From positions 84,789 through 148,788 of the forward strand of contig NZ_FNBG01000010.1 of NCBI RefSeq assembly GCF_900102215.1: a stretch of 64,000 bases of DNA. Reading direction: 5' to 3'. The notes under the pieces are model-generated. The model worked only from the letters and a program-made list of their open reading frames with translations, was not told the origin of the DNA and did not search any database. Position 1 is the stretch's first letter. Each line of letters starts with the position of its first letter. Shown here piece by piece: positions 1 through 9,020 of the stretch. This stretch comes from Fontibacillus panacisegetis (GTDB lineage Bacteria; Bacillota; Bacilli; Paenibacillales; Paenibacillaceae). The translations under genes were made by a program, and so were the position numbers.

Positions 1-254
1 GCCTCAACTACTTCAAAAATATCCTCCATGCCCGTTACGTACAATTCGAGGTTGGAGGTTACCTGCTGAATAATCTGGCTGATTGTCAAATAAGTGTTCT
101 CCTCAGCCGCTTTCGAGAATCGATCAAACAGTAAAGCGCTTACCAAAATAACGACCAACAGAGTAATCGTAATAGAGGAAACGGAGATCAATACCTGAAT
201 TTTACGAACATGAAACCTTTTGATAAATCCTGAAATTGCTCTCCACCATTTCAT
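1..254 (-). CDS. YesM-type sensor histidine kinase, N-terminal part only
   Basis: This reverse-strand gene starts with ATG at 254 and runs off the left edge, so only about 84 codons are visible. A short basic cytoplasmic stretch (MKWWRAISGFIKRFH) is followed by one hydrophobic membrane segment at about residues 20-43 and the start of an extracytoplasmic region. That layout is typical of two-component sensor kinases of the YesM class. Its start overlaps the stop of the adjacent YesN-like regulator by 4 bp (ATGA), so the two are probably co-translated. The kinase domain lies outside the window, so the class is inferred from the partner. Confidence 0.72.
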   Translation of the reverse strand, partial: MKWWRAISGFIKRFHVRKIQVLISVSSITITLLVVILVSALLFDRFSKAAEENTYLTISQIIQQVTSNLELYVTGMEDIFEVVE

Positions 255-1918
255 ATCGTTTTCGCTCCGCCTCTATACTCTTTCGGAGATATACCAAACT
301 TTTTGCGAAAGCAGAAGCTGAAGTAATTCGGGTCTGCAAAACCTACTTGATCAGCGATCTCAAAAGCTTTAAGATCACTCAAGCGCAGCATATTTTGCGC
401 CGCTTCCATCCGAACGTTCATCAAATAATTGACAAAGGTCATCTTCGTCTCTTTCTTAAAAATGCTGCTGAAATATCCCGTACTTATGTGCAGGTGCTTA
501 CATACTTTTGTAATCGAGAGATCCTGTTCTCCATAATGTTTATTAATATATGCCTTTGCTTCCTCTACCAATAGGTTATAGCTGCTCTGCCGATGATAAG
601 CTATGGAATTCTTCAGCTTCATTGACATGTTAATGAACCATGCTTTCGCCTCTTCAGCGTTAGTAAATTTCGATAGCTGAGAAAGGAAGACAACACCACC
701 ATCGAACAGCTGATCCAAATCCACGTGCACGTCCTGAGCAGCCTTTATAACCGCGGTTAGCATCATCAGTAAGTATACATGAAAATCCTGATAGCTTATC
801 CCACTATCTATCAAGCCTGCGAACAACTCTTCGATCAGATCTGTAAGCTCTCTATCGCTCCCAACCTTCAGGCAACGGATGAGTTCTTTTTCCCTGGTCT
901 CATCAAAAGTTATCGCAGGAAAAGGTTGAGATTCTACGTCACCTATCCAAATCACTTTATTGCTGCCCAGAATCATTCGATAATCGAGTGCTCGCTCGGC
1001 CTCTTGAAAAGAATTATACACACCCGCTATATCAGATATGGTAGAACCGACTCCAATCGTTACCGTAAGCTTCAAATAACGTTCTATACTGTATCTGATC
1101 TCTTCCAGAAGATTCAATGTAGGTGTTAAAGCATTACCCATTTCATCACTGGTAACGTTCCCATAAACGCTCAAAAGCACCACTTCATCATGGTGAATAA
1201 AAACTTTGTCTTTTGGGTTGCGATGCATAATTTCGTCAACAATATTCAGTATCGCAAACAGCTTCAGCTGTATATCCTTCGTATCTCGCAGTGAAATAGT
1301 CGCCACTTTAGTTTCTGATCCTGAATAAATATGGCCAGCACTTCCGTACGAATCGATTCGAATTACCGAAACCACATAAGCCCCGCCATGCAGATCCAGA
1401 TCATAATGCTGGCACTTCTCCCGTATTTCTTGCTGCGGCAATTTTCTCGTGACGAGTGATGAGAGGAACAAGCTTTGAAGTATAGGTAGATTTTTACGAT
1501 AATGCTCCGTCAGAAGCTGCACATTTTCTTTTGCAGACATTTCCTCATCCAGCTGTTTTTTGACTTTATCCAGAATGCTCGCTAGTTCACGTGCTGAAAA
1601 TGGCTTCAATACGTATTCATCTATACCTAAACGAATGGCCTTTTGGGCGTATTCGAATTCTTCATAGCCGGTAAGAATAATGATTTTCGTAGCAGGATTA
1701 TGTTCCCTGATCCATTCCGACAATTCCAGACCATTCATAAACGGCATTTGAATGTCTGTCACAACAACATCCGGAATGTGCTTCTCCACTAATTCAAGGG
1801 CTTCTCTTCCATTTTCAGCTGTATCCATAATCTGATATCCGAGACTCTTCCAATCAATGAGATCAAGTAATCCTTCTCTAACATCCTGCTCATCATCTAC
1901 CAGAATTAACTTATACAT
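251..1918 (-). CDS. YesN-type response regulator, REC + AraC DNA-binding domain
   Basis: A 555-residue two-component regulator. The receiver domain holds the acidic pair D8-D9 (LVDDEQ), the predicted phospho-acceptor D55 (VVTDIQMP) and the conserved Lys in VLKPF. A long middle region of about 300 residues follows, then a C-terminal AraC/XylS double helix-turn-helix (about residues 450-550; IADQVGFADPNYFS, FGISPKEYR). The start MYKLILVDDE is preferred over an ATG-type start 18 codons upstream because receiver domains begin this way. It ends in a 4-bp overlap with a YesM-type kinase. Such pairs usually control carbohydrate uptake or utilisation genes; the target here is not visible. Confidence 0.88.
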   Translation of the reverse strand: MYKLILVDDEQDVREGLLDLIDWKSLGYQIMDTAENGREALELVEKHIPDVVVTDIQMPFMNGLELSEWIREHNPATKIIILTGYEEFEYAQKAIRLGIDEYVLKPFSARELASILDKVKKQLDEEMSAKENVQLLTEHYRKNLPILQSLFLSSLVTRKLPQQEIREKCQHYDLDLHGGAYVVSVIRIDSYGSAGHIYSGSETKVATISLRDTKDIQLKLFAILNIVDEIMHRNPKDKVFIHHDEVVLLSVYGNVTSDEMGNALTPTLNLLEEIRYSIERYLKLTVTIGVGSTISDIAGVYNSFQEAERALDYRMILGSNKVIWIGDVESQPFPAITFDETREKELIRCLKVGSDRELTDLIEELFAGLIDSGISYQDFHVYLLMMLTAVIKAAQDVHVDLDQLFDGGVVFLSQLSKFTNAEEAKAWFINMSMKLKNSIAYHRQSSYNLLVEEAKAYINKHYGEQDLSITKVCKHLHISTGYFSSIFKKETKMTFVNYLMNVRMEAAQNMLRLSDLKAFEIADQVGFADPNYFSFCFRKKFGISPKEYRGGAKTI

Positions 1919-1987
1919 GGAGACTACCATCCTTTTCATCGGGCTAGTTCGCAAGTCGGAATGACTATTCACCGCAATTTCACCCCG

Positions 1988-2016
1988 ATTTTATCCTATA
2001 GACTGTCAAAAGTAAA
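1988..2016 (-). promoter_or_regulatory. Candidate sigma-A promoter of the YesN/YesM operon
   Basis: On the reverse strand TTTACT (2016-2011) and TAAAAT (1993-1988) are separated by 17 bp. The predicted start lies about 60 bp upstream of the response-regulator gene. Motif match only. Confidence 0.45.
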
Positions 2017-2090
2017 TTACTAGTATTCTTTTTCACTACCTTACCTCGACCTAAGTCCAGTTGAATTTCCGTCTTGAGACTATTCCAATA

Positions 2091-2119
2091 TTTCACTAAA
2101 AGCGTTACCATAGTATTAT
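2091..2119 (+). promoter_or_regulatory. Candidate sigma-A promoter of the C92-type hydrolase gene
   Basis: TTTCAC (2091-2096) and TATTAT (2114-2119) are 17 bp apart. Transcription would begin near 2126, which fits the translation start at 2164 and argues against the longer frame that opens at 2074. Confidence 0.4.
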
Positions 2120-2163
2120 CTAATGGAAATTATAACGAAAAAAGTAAATGGCGGGTTGAAAAG

Positions 2164-2754
2164 ATGAAAAAAGACCATCAAATCTTTATATTACTAAGTA
2201 ACCCTACAACGATTATTGCAAAGATGATTGGCCTATATACAAAAGCCCCGTACAACCACGCTTCCATCGCATTTGATCCTGAACTTCGGGAGTTATATAG
2301 CTTTGGCAGAAAGCATCCTATAATTCCCGTAATTGGCGGATTTATTAAGGAAGATATTCATTCCGGTTTTTTTGAGAGGGCAACTTGTGCTGTATATAGC
2401 TGTTCAGTCAGCAAAGACACTTATGATAAAATGAGGTCCTACGTCAAGCAGGTTGAAGAGAATAACGATATGTACGGTTACAATTTCCTTGGCATTTTAG
2501 GAATTGTGCTAAATTTAGAGCTTGGTGGAGAAAGATCGTTTTTCTGCTCCCAGTTCGTATGCAGCGTATTTCAAACGGCTGGTGTTCAGCTGCTAGACAA
2601 ATCCGCAGGTCTGACTACTCCAGAGGATTTGTCAAACAGTTCCTATTTAAAACTGGATTTTCGCGGCAATATGGAAACGTACCGAAGAATTTATTGTTAT
2701 CGCACTAATGTGGCTAGCCCAATTGACAATCATTCGTTATACATTGCAAATTAG
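2164..2754 (+). CDS. Permuted papain-like (YaeF/YiiX, C92-type) cysteine hydrolase
   Basis: A 196-residue protein starting MKKDHQIFILLS. It carries the marks of the circularly permuted papain/NlpC-P60-like YaeF/YiiX group: YNHASIAF near residue 30 with the catalytic-type His, a YSFGRK segment, and FFCSQFV near residue 140 with the candidate nucleophile Cys. A TTPEDLSN motif follows near the C-terminus. No signal peptide is evident, so it probably acts in the cytoplasm. Family members are thought to cleave amide or lipid-linked bonds; the substrate here is unknown. It is a stand-alone gene diverging from the yesN-like gene. The ribosome site is weak, and the frame extends upstream to 2074 over a likely promoter, so the shorter start is used. 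Confidence 0.68.
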   Translation: MKKDHQIFILLSNPTTIIAKMIGLYTKAPYNHASIAFDPELRELYSFGRKHPIIPVIGGFIKEDIHSGFFERATCAVYSCSVSKDTYDKMRSYVKQVEENNDMYGYNFLGILGIVLNLELGGERSFFCSQFVCSVFQTAGVQLLDKSAGLTTPEDLSNSSYLKLDFRGNMETYRRIYCYRTNVASPIDNHSLYIAN

Positions 2755-2849
2755 TTGTTTATTCGTTCAGGGATTTTTAGGGATCAGCACACACCCTTAC
2801 ATACATCCGAACCGGAGATTATAAGACGAGTAGCTACGGAACAGCAAAG

Positions 2850-2893
2850 AGGGGCAGTCTTGACGGTAGTTCGTATACGTCAGGACTGCCCCT
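2850..2893. terminator. Bidirectional intrinsic terminator between convergent genes
   Basis: A long inverted repeat, GGGGCAGTC-TTGACG against CGTCA-GGACTGCCCC, with a 12-nt loop lies between the + strand hydrolase and the reverse-strand acetyltransferase. Flanking U-rich tracts are short (CTATTAAT on +, CTCTTTG on -). Confidence 0.7.
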
Positions 2894-2915
2894 ATTAATA
2901 TAATTCAAACAAATT

Positions 2916-3374
2916 CTACAAAAGAGCTTTGCTCAATCGATAACCAAAACATGTAAAGCCATGATTCTCGTAAAATGATTTGGCGTACTTTCTACCTTCT
3001 TCTTTAGCAATAGAAACAAAGAGCTCAGAGCTTCCTCTCTCTTTACCCCAAGCTTCCGCCTTATCAATTAAACGTTCACCAATACCGGATCTGCGATGGT
3101 TTTCGTCTACTATTAGCGCGGTAATGCGCGCTACAGGATCTGTCATATCATGTGTCTGATGCATTCCAAGGAAGATTGTACCGACAACGACCCCATCCAG
3201 TTCAGCAACCAAGCTGCACTGTGTTGGATGACTCTCCAGCATCGTGAGGCGCTCTTTAAGCACACTCTGTGTAGTTGGGTAGCGAAGCTGTCTCATCAGA
3301 GATAGCATAGAAAGCACATCTTCACTGCAACTTTTACGGATTACTAACGCTGGGGCACACACCTGACTACTCAA
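2916..3374 (-). CDS. GNAT family N-acetyltransferase
   Basis: A 152-residue acetyltransferase. The acetyl-CoA-binding motif A is seen as VDENHRRSGIGERLIDKA (about residues 88-105), and a C-terminal FYENHGFTCFGYRLSK is typical of the GNAT fold. The start codon appears to be TTG at 3374. It overlaps the purT stop as TTGA, and an AAAGGTGG ribosome site lies about 10 bp upstream. Tight coupling to purT suggests one transcript. The acceptor substrate cannot be read from the sequence. Confidence 0.82.
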   Translation of the reverse strand: MSSQVCAPALVIRKSCSEDVLSMLSLMRQLRYPTTQSVLKERLTMLESHPTQCSLVAELDGVVVGTIFLGMHQTHDMTDPVARITALIVDENHRRSGIGERLIDKAEAWGKERGSSELFVSIAKEEGRKYAKSFYENHGFTCFGYRLSKALL

Positions 3375-4552
3375 TTAGACCAATCCACCTTTAATAGATT
3401 TGCCGCTTGCTTCGCGCGGCTGCGGGCTGTTTCAACATCATCGGCTGCACTAAGTGCAACGGCCATCCGTCGACCCGGTTTACTGAGCGGTTTGCCAAAT
3501 ACCCGGATTTGTGTTCTTGGCAGGCTTAGTGCCTCGTTCATACCGGAAATTTGAAAATCCTCTCCTTCACGATCAGCTTTTAGAGTAGCTGATGCACCGG
3601 GAGTCAACAACTGCACAGACGGAATTGGAAAACCTAAAATAGCACGAACATGAAGTGCAAATTCCGACATATCCTGCGTCACCATCGTGACCATACCTGT
3701 GTCATGCGGTCTAGGGGATACTTCGCTAAAAACGATACCGCCTGTGGTCACAAACAACTCCACCCCAAACAGCCCATACCCTCCCAGTGCATCGGTAATT
3801 TTCTTCGCGATAGATTCTGCCTCGCTCAATTGCTCTGGACTCAGAAAATGAGGCTGCCATGATTCTACATAGTCACCATCCTTCTGAATATGACCAATCG
3901 GTGGGCAGAAAATAGTTCCGGACGCAGAACGAACCGTTAACAATGTAATCTCACTGACAAACGGCACAAAAGATTCTACGATTACTCGCATCTTCTTCGC
4001 TCTTGCCCCTTCCAGAGCAGTATTCCAGCAAGAAGCAACATCCTCCTGCCTTCTACATACACTTTGACCTTTGCCAGACGAACTCATCAACGGTTTAATT
4101 ACACAGGGAACTCCAATTTCCGCTACAGCGGCCTCAAGCTCCTCTAAACTATTCGCAAAAAGATACTTGGCGGTTGGTAATCCAAGTTCTTCGCTTGCGA
4201 GCCTACGAATGCCTTCACGGTCCATCGTCAGCAATGCTGCCGTTGCCGTAGGAATGACTTTAAAACCATCCTTCTCCAACTCGACTAGAACTGAAGTTGC
4301 TATGGCTTCAATTTCAGGGACGATCAGGTCCGGTGAAATTTGTAGGATGAGTGATTTCAGTGCCTCACCATCTAACATATCAAGCATAAATGATTCATGC
4401 GCAACACCCATTGCAGGCGCATTCTCATAGCGATCAACGACAATTGTCCGCACACCTAAACGCTGTGCCTCGATGACCACCTCTTTACCAAGTTCTCCGC
4501 CGCCAAGCAGCATAATGCTCTTGGCGTATTTCGATACAGGAGCACCCCACAT
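3371..4552 (-). CDS. purT: Formate-dependent phosphoribosylglycinamide formyltransferase PurT
   Basis: A 393-residue ATP-grasp enzyme that formylates GAR using formate and ATP, the folate-independent form of the third step of purine synthesis. The N-terminal MLLGGGELGKEV, PEIEAIAT, the central KPLMSSSGKGQS phosphate-binding loop, GGYGLFGVELFV and FSEVSPRPHDTGMVT closely match PurT at the family's usual length. An AAGGGGGA ribosome site precedes the ATG. It lies apart from any purine cluster and is coupled to a GNAT gene. No purine riboswitch was recognised in the 500-bp upstream region. Confidence 0.95.
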   Translation of the reverse strand: MWGAPVSKYAKSIMLLGGGELGKEVVIEAQRLGVRTIVVDRYENAPAMGVAHESFMLDMLDGEALKSLILQISPDLIVPEIEAIATSVLVELEKDGFKVIPTATAALLTMDREGIRRLASEELGLPTAKYLFANSLEELEAAVAEIGVPCVIKPLMSSSGKGQSVCRRQEDVASCWNTALEGARAKKMRVIVESFVPFVSEITLLTVRSASGTIFCPPIGHIQKDGDYVESWQPHFLSPEQLSEAESIAKKITDALGGYGLFGVELFVTTGGIVFSEVSPRPHDTGMVTMVTQDMSEFALHVRAILGFPIPSVQLLTPGASATLKADREGEDFQISGMNEALSLPRTQIRVFGKPLSKPGRRMAVALSAADDVETARSRAKQAANLLKVDWSN

Positions 4553-4718
4553 GAGTATTGAAATCCCCCTTGTTATTGAGTTGATCTTTTTCTATTTTCA
4601 GGTTTTATGACGAATAAAGCAAGTACCTGTCGACGAATTTATCTAAAATTGCAGAAAAAGTTACAAAAAAACGAAACTGTGCGGTTATAGTACCCTGGTA
4701 GTCTTCCTTATATTGCAT

Positions 4719-4820
4719 CTATTGTTCAAACGATCCAATCTTATTAATTGCTCCGTGCTCTAAAACAATAATTTCTTATACATCACAAAAGGTAAGAGCA
4801 ATATTTAATGACGCTGTGTC
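4719..4820 (-). pseudogene. Relic of an ABC transporter ATP-binding protein C-terminus
   Basis: Read on the reverse strand, the frame ending in TAG at 4721-4719 gives TFCDV, an in-frame TAA, then EIIVLEHGAINKIGSFEQ. The last part closely resembles the end of the nucleotide-binding domain of exporter-type ABC proteins (D-EIIVLEHG-I---GSFE). Upstream the similarity fades and another stop follows. I read this as the last traces of a decayed ABC gene; a chance match is possible because only about 20 residues are convincing. It lies in the 504-bp gap between dynamin and purT, alongside repeat cluster A. Confidence 0.42.
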
Positions 4821-4851
4821 AAAAGGTCAGACGGCAGCTGTTAGTACAGAG

Positions 4852-5066
4852 TAGCGGAAAAAACTTCCCTTGTTTGTTGAAAATGTAATATTTATAGGAA
4901 AATAAAGGAAGTACTTTCCCTTATTCCTACCGTAACTGCTCCAAAATGCAGAAAAACAGTAGATTAGCAACAAAATAGCGGAAATAACTTCCCTTACTTT
5001 ATGAGAATGGATTATATATAAGGCAATAAAGGAAGTATTATCCCTTAATCCTAGCGTTACTGTTCC
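4852..5066. repeat. Palindrome cluster A: two 91-bp direct repeats holding four GGAA-N5-TTCC units
   Basis: Two similar 91-bp copies (4852-4942 and 4976-5066, offset 124 bp) each start tagcggaaa-aacttccctt and end near cgttactgttcc. Within them four short palindromes GGAA-N5-TTCC are centred at 4862, 4913, 4986 and 5037, giving spacings of 51, 73 and 51 bp. The last unit is degenerate (ATCC). The end of the second copy forms the stop codon and last codons of the dynamin gene. Confidence 0.75.
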
Positions 5067-8000
5067 AACAGCCCTTTGTACAATTCCATCAATCGATCAG
5101 TAATACTGCTCCACATTTCTTCGTCCTCATTATTATCCGTAAGGGCTGACATCCCTGCTTCCCATTCATCCCACTCTGCTTCAAAAAGAGATGCTATGCT
5201 AGCAAATCTGCGAGCCATCTCCATACGATAGTAACTATAGAGCTTGGCTCCAGATTGCTCTACCGCCTGTTTGACCTCAGCTTCAAGATGATTGCCTAAT
5301 ACATCTCGAAGACGTTGTTTTCCTCCACCTTCGAAGAAGGCTTTAGGATTTTTGAAGTATGTGACATAATCGCTGCTTATTAAGCTATGGTCTAGCATCC
5401 CTTCCGCTATTTCTGGAGTAGCCCACGCCTCAGATAATTCAATAGATAGCGGCGGGTACAGGCTGAGCTCTTTGCTTAAGCTGACGATCCATTCCTTGGT
5501 TTCATCACTGAGCATACTCTGACATTTCGTCTCCATTCTCAGCGATGTAGCCTGAATTTCACGGGATAGCTCAATGGACAGCTGAGCTAAGTAGCCATGG
5601 AACGTTGCTGCAAATTTCCGTTTCATATCACCGCCGGTTTCCTGCAGCAAGGAAGGATGGAAATATTCATGGTACCGGTCATTAGCCAGATACAGCAGGC
5701 GTTGACGAACATGAAATAATAGCTCGTCGATTTCCTGATCAATCTCAGGAGTTTTGTTACACTGTGATAATAAGACCAGCTTTTCGCCATATTTCTGTCG
5801 ATTATCGTAAAGGGTTTGACGCTGACGTATCGTATCTTCTTGACCTTGTGCCAGCAGAGAGCGCCGCTGCTCAGCACGGTCTATCCATTTCCTCAGATCG
5901 TTTGCGGCAGACTTAATGGTGAGTCCAGCTAATTCCTTATCGATAAAATTCAAGAAGCTGTCTTCAAATCTGGTAAAACCGGAATCTTCAAGACGTTCTG
6001 AATCATTGCTCCTTTTAGCCTCAAGCGCGGTATGGCTGGAAACCCCGTATATTTGTGGCGATTCAATACCTGCTCCTCGCAAACCATCCTCGACGTGATT
6101 TATGACTGACTCCAATTCCTGAGGTGTAGAGGCAAGATCAGACGCGTTAACGATAAAAAACATCTTATCAAGTGCAAAGCTTCCCTTAACACGACCGAGA
6201 TGAGCGAGAAACTGCCGGTCTGCTCTAGAGAAGGCATGATTGTAATATGTTACGTACAGCAAAGCATCACAGTTTTTCATATATTGGAACGTAACTCCAG
6301 TATGGCGGGCATGAATGGAATCCGCTCCGGGTGTATCCACGATGACGATCCCTTGTTCGGTTAACGGACAGGAATAATACAAATCCACGCTATCCACAAA
6401 ACAGGCCATACTCTCTTCTGCTACGTATGGTGCAAAATGCTCCAGCTTGACTGTCTCCTTCTCGCCTAAACGAGCAGCATTCATTTCCCAACCCGCAGCC
6501 GCAGCCTTCAGGAAGCTGTAATGCGCCCTGCCCGCTGATGGGATATCGCTCGCTTTTAGCCTGCCTACATCCTTCTGCCAGCTTCGGGAATTCCAAGCCC
6601 CAAGCTGAAGCGAGTCAAAAGAATACGCAAGATCATTCTCCAGCGCATCCTGTGATTTGAACGTAATCACAGCATGACCATGCGGGATGCCATCCACAGG
6701 GGCAAGGATGCGATTGATCGCCGCAGTCGTTGGATGCGGCGATACAGGCAATACCTGAGCCCCAAGCAGGGCGTTGGCGAAGGAGGATTTGCCTGCGCTG
6801 AACGCACCGAACAGCGCAATAGTGAATCGACCGGCGCGCAGACGAGTCGCGCGGTCGGTAAGCTCACGTACACCCGACCCCAAGGACGGGTACGGAGCCA
6901 GCTCTGCGGCTGCGGCTTCCAGCACAGCGGCCGCAGCCTTTAGCCGCCCCCGGCCAGGAGCCGGGGCGGCTTCGCCGCGCCGCTGCGCGCTGCCCAAGCC
7001 TTCGGCTGGGGCAGGCGCCTGCGGCGCCGCTGCCGCCGGGCCCGGCTGGGGCCGCGGCGGCAGTGCCGGCACGTCCCTCACCTCCGGCAATATGCCGGGA
7101 GGGAGGGACGGCGGCGCGCCGAGCAGCGCGTGCAGCTGCGCCGCGCGCTCGCGGGCTGCGGTGCGGAGCGCATGCGCGCGCTCCGCTGCCGCGGCCCTCG
7201 CCAGCAGCTCTTGCTGCTGCATGGCGAGGGCTCCCTGCGCCTCAGCAAGGCGAGGCGCAAGCACCTCCAGCAGCCCGTCGGCTAGCGACAGGGCTGCGCG
7301 GCGATAGCGGCCGGATATTTCGGCCGCAACATCGGCGGAGTAGCGGAGCGTATACTCGCCGGACACAACCGCCCCTGCCCGCGCCGGGCCGGTAATCCAC
7401 GACTCTTCGCACCGCGGAAGCTCCGCATCCATCCGGTGCTCCCAATCCGGGCCCCAGACTCCATGTGTTTTGCCGAATTTACGTAGTAAATCCCTGACAT
7501 GCCAATCTAATTGAGCCGATGTCTGTTCCTTAAGCCTTTCAAGAAATTCGACCTTACGTTTGTCTTGTTCGCGCCCAGTTTTCCCTTTTTGAAACAACAA
7601 ACCTGTCTTAAACCCCGGCTGTCTGCTCTCTAGAAAAAGTTGGGCCGCTTCACGCAGTCCAGGAGTCATCAACTGCACACTACCAAGTAGCGAATCCAAA
7701 TCATCTGCCAATTTCTTGCGCAAAAAGTCTCGTTGACTCCCGTTCTCACCTAATTGAAGCTGCAGTTCTCTTAGCTCTTTATGTATAGATTCTAGATTGT
7801 CCTCTCCTCCAGCATTTTGCATACAGTTTTCATATTCCATCGTCTCATCAGCCTGTATTCTCTCTAAAAATTGCTCAACCCCATGCTGAAGAGAACGGGC
7901 GATACTATACTCTAACAAACCCCTTTGTTGCTTCAAAAGAAAAGTTACGGTATCCCTCAAGCTGTCCAACATATTCAAAGGATGCTCTGACTCTTTTAGA

Positions 8001-8743
8001 GAAATATAAAAAATCCCGGCCGAACCTATACCCCATAGCTCAAACGCCGACTCTACCGAGCTCCGATAAGTATCGAAGGATAACTCCTCTTCCCTATGCT
8101 TATCGATTTGATTAACAACCAAATATAAAGGCTTGCCCCAATCAGCCAGCACTTTAGCAAACGTAAGATTGCTCTCTGACAGGACATGATTATAATCCAT
8201 TACATAAAACACTACATCAGCCAAATGTAATGCTGAATTTGTAGCCAGGGCATGTGCAGCATCTCCGGAATCTACTCCCGGCGTATCCAGTAGCACTCCG
8301 TTTTTCTCTAATAACGGAATGTCATCCCATATTTCAATCATCGAATACATCGTTCCATCTCGACAGTATTGGTCCATTTGCTCGCTTGAGACAGCGATTT
8401 TCCCATCGTTGGAAATCAATCCACCATCCTCTGATGCCTCATGCATATTGCCTGGGGTTAACAGCACTTGACGCTTTCCGTTGCGCAACGCTGCTACATT
8501 GGCTGTCGTAGGCATTGGTCCAGAAAGGAGGACGCCCCTTCCACACAAATTATTAATTAGACTTGATTTCCCCGCGGAAAAATGACCGCAGAATGAGAGT
8601 GTCAATTCATCTTTAGACAGCTTATCCAACAAATCATGAATTTCCAGACTGGCAATGTCATCATCATAAGAAGCATACCAACGCCCCATCTCTGCAAGCT
8701 GCTCTTGCAAATGACTTCGACCACTTGTAGACACCCTGTTCAT
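5057..8743 (-). CDS. Double-GTPase bacterial dynamin (DynA-like)
   Basis: A 1,228-residue fusion of two dynamin-like GTPases, like Bacillus DynA (about 1,190 residues), a membrane-remodelling and fusion protein of the inner membrane face. GTPase 1 shows the P-loop GHFSAGKS (residues 53-60), PTTAN, DTPGVDS (near 155) and NQID (near 211). GTPase 2 shows GAFSAGKSS (near 650), PTTAA, DTPGADS (near 800) and NASD (near 864). Each is followed by a long helical stalk. The start MNRVS is chosen for its GAAGGAGTG ribosome site; an ATG ten codons earlier lacks one. The segment joining the halves (residues about 430-620) is very GC-rich and Ala/Pro-rich, unlike the rest of the gene. The stop lies inside repeat cluster A. 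Confidence 0.93.
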   Translation of the reverse strand: MNRVSTSGRSHLQEQLAEMGRWYASYDDDIASLEIHDLLDKLSKDELTLSFCGHFSAGKSSLINNLCGRGVLLSGPMPTTANVAALRNGKRQVLLTPGNMHEASEDGGLISNDGKIAVSSEQMDQYCRDGTMYSMIEIWDDIPLLEKNGVLLDTPGVDSGDAAHALATNSALHLADVVFYVMDYNHVLSESNLTFAKVLADWGKPLYLVVNQIDKHREEELSFDTYRSSVESAFELWGIGSAGIFYISLKESEHPLNMLDSLRDTVTFLLKQQRGLLEYSIARSLQHGVEQFLERIQADETMEYENCMQNAGGEDNLESIHKELRELQLQLGENGSQRDFLRKKLADDLDSLLGSVQLMTPGLREAAQLFLESRQPGFKTGLLFQKGKTGREQDKRKVEFLERLKEQTSAQLDWHVRDLLRKFGKTHGVWGPDWEHRMDAELPRCEESWITGPARAGAVVSGEYTLRYSADVAAEISGRYRRAALSLADGLLEVLAPRLAEAQGALAMQQQELLARAAAAERAHALRTAARERAAQLHALLGAPPSLPPGILPEVRDVPALPPRPQPGPAAAAPQAPAPAEGLGSAQRRGEAAPAPGRGRLKAAAAVLEAAAAELAPYPSLGSGVRELTDRATRLRAGRFTIALFGAFSAGKSSFANALLGAQVLPVSPHPTTAAINRILAPVDGIPHGHAVITFKSQDALENDLAYSFDSLQLGAWNSRSWQKDVGRLKASDIPSAGRAHYSFLKAAAAGWEMNAARLGEKETVKLEHFAPYVAEESMACFVDSVDLYYSCPLTEQGIVIVDTPGADSIHARHTGVTFQYMKNCDALLYVTYYNHAFSRADRQFLAHLGRVKGSFALDKMFFIVNASDLASTPQELESVINHVEDGLRGAGIESPQIYGVSSHTALEAKRSNDSERLEDSGFTRFEDSFLNFIDKELAGLTIKSAANDLRKWIDRAEQRRSLLAQGQEDTIRQRQTLYDNRQKYGEKLVLLSQCNKTPEIDQEIDELLFHVRQRLLYLANDRYHEYFHPSLLQETGGDMKRKFAATFHGYLAQLSIELSREIQATSLRMETKCQSMLSDETKEWIVSLSKELSLYPPLSIELSEAWATPEIAEGMLDHSLISSDYVTYFKNPKAFFEGGGKQRLRDVLGNHLEAEVKQAVEQSGAKLYSYYRMEMARRFASIASLFEAEWDEWEAGMSALTDNNEDEEMWSSITDRLMELYKGLLEQ

Positions 8744-8934
8744 TCTGTTACACTCCTTCTCTCCGAACTTCATCGACGTTTGCTAACAACCCGGAAAGCC
8801 CTATCTTGAATTAAATTAATTTCGATAAATTATTTAAAATTTTGACTTTTCCCTATGAAATATATCCATTTTACCCTACCTGATACTGACTTGAAAGTAG
8901 TCATCTGCAATTCCTTTAAGTTGTGCATACCTTA

Positions 8935-8992
8935 TTGACTATAAAGCAAGGTCATAATATAGAGTTTTTCGGACATAGGAGGTCTTATGTAA
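8935..8992 (+). promoter_or_regulatory. Orphan + strand promoter with RBS and start-stop ORF
   Basis: This is the main content of the 339-bp gap 8744-9082. TTGACT (8935-8940) and TATAGA (8958-8963) are exactly 17 bp apart. AGGAGG follows at 8977-8982, then ATG-TAA at 8987-8992, a start codon followed directly by a stop. The predicted transcript runs towards the strong hairpin at 9030-9068, which has no U-tract in this direction. It could be a short RNA, a leader relic or chance. The remainder of the gap is AT-rich with no other recognised feature. Confidence 0.4.
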
Positions 8993-9020
8993 CCTGATCG
9001 GTTCTCATCTAAATTAGCTT

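Noticed and set aside
2074..2163. Longer N-terminus for the C92-type hydrolase
   Set aside because: A likely promoter lies within it and the family begins at MKKDHQIF.
4590..4640. PurR box pair upstream of purT
   Set aside because: Two ACGAAT motifs are present but in direct orientation, and they do not match the Bacillus PurBox arrangement.
6774..7307. Open frames on both strands in the GC-rich part of the dynamin gene
   Set aside because: High GC removes stop codons by chance; the dynamin frame is continuous and shows both GTPase domains.
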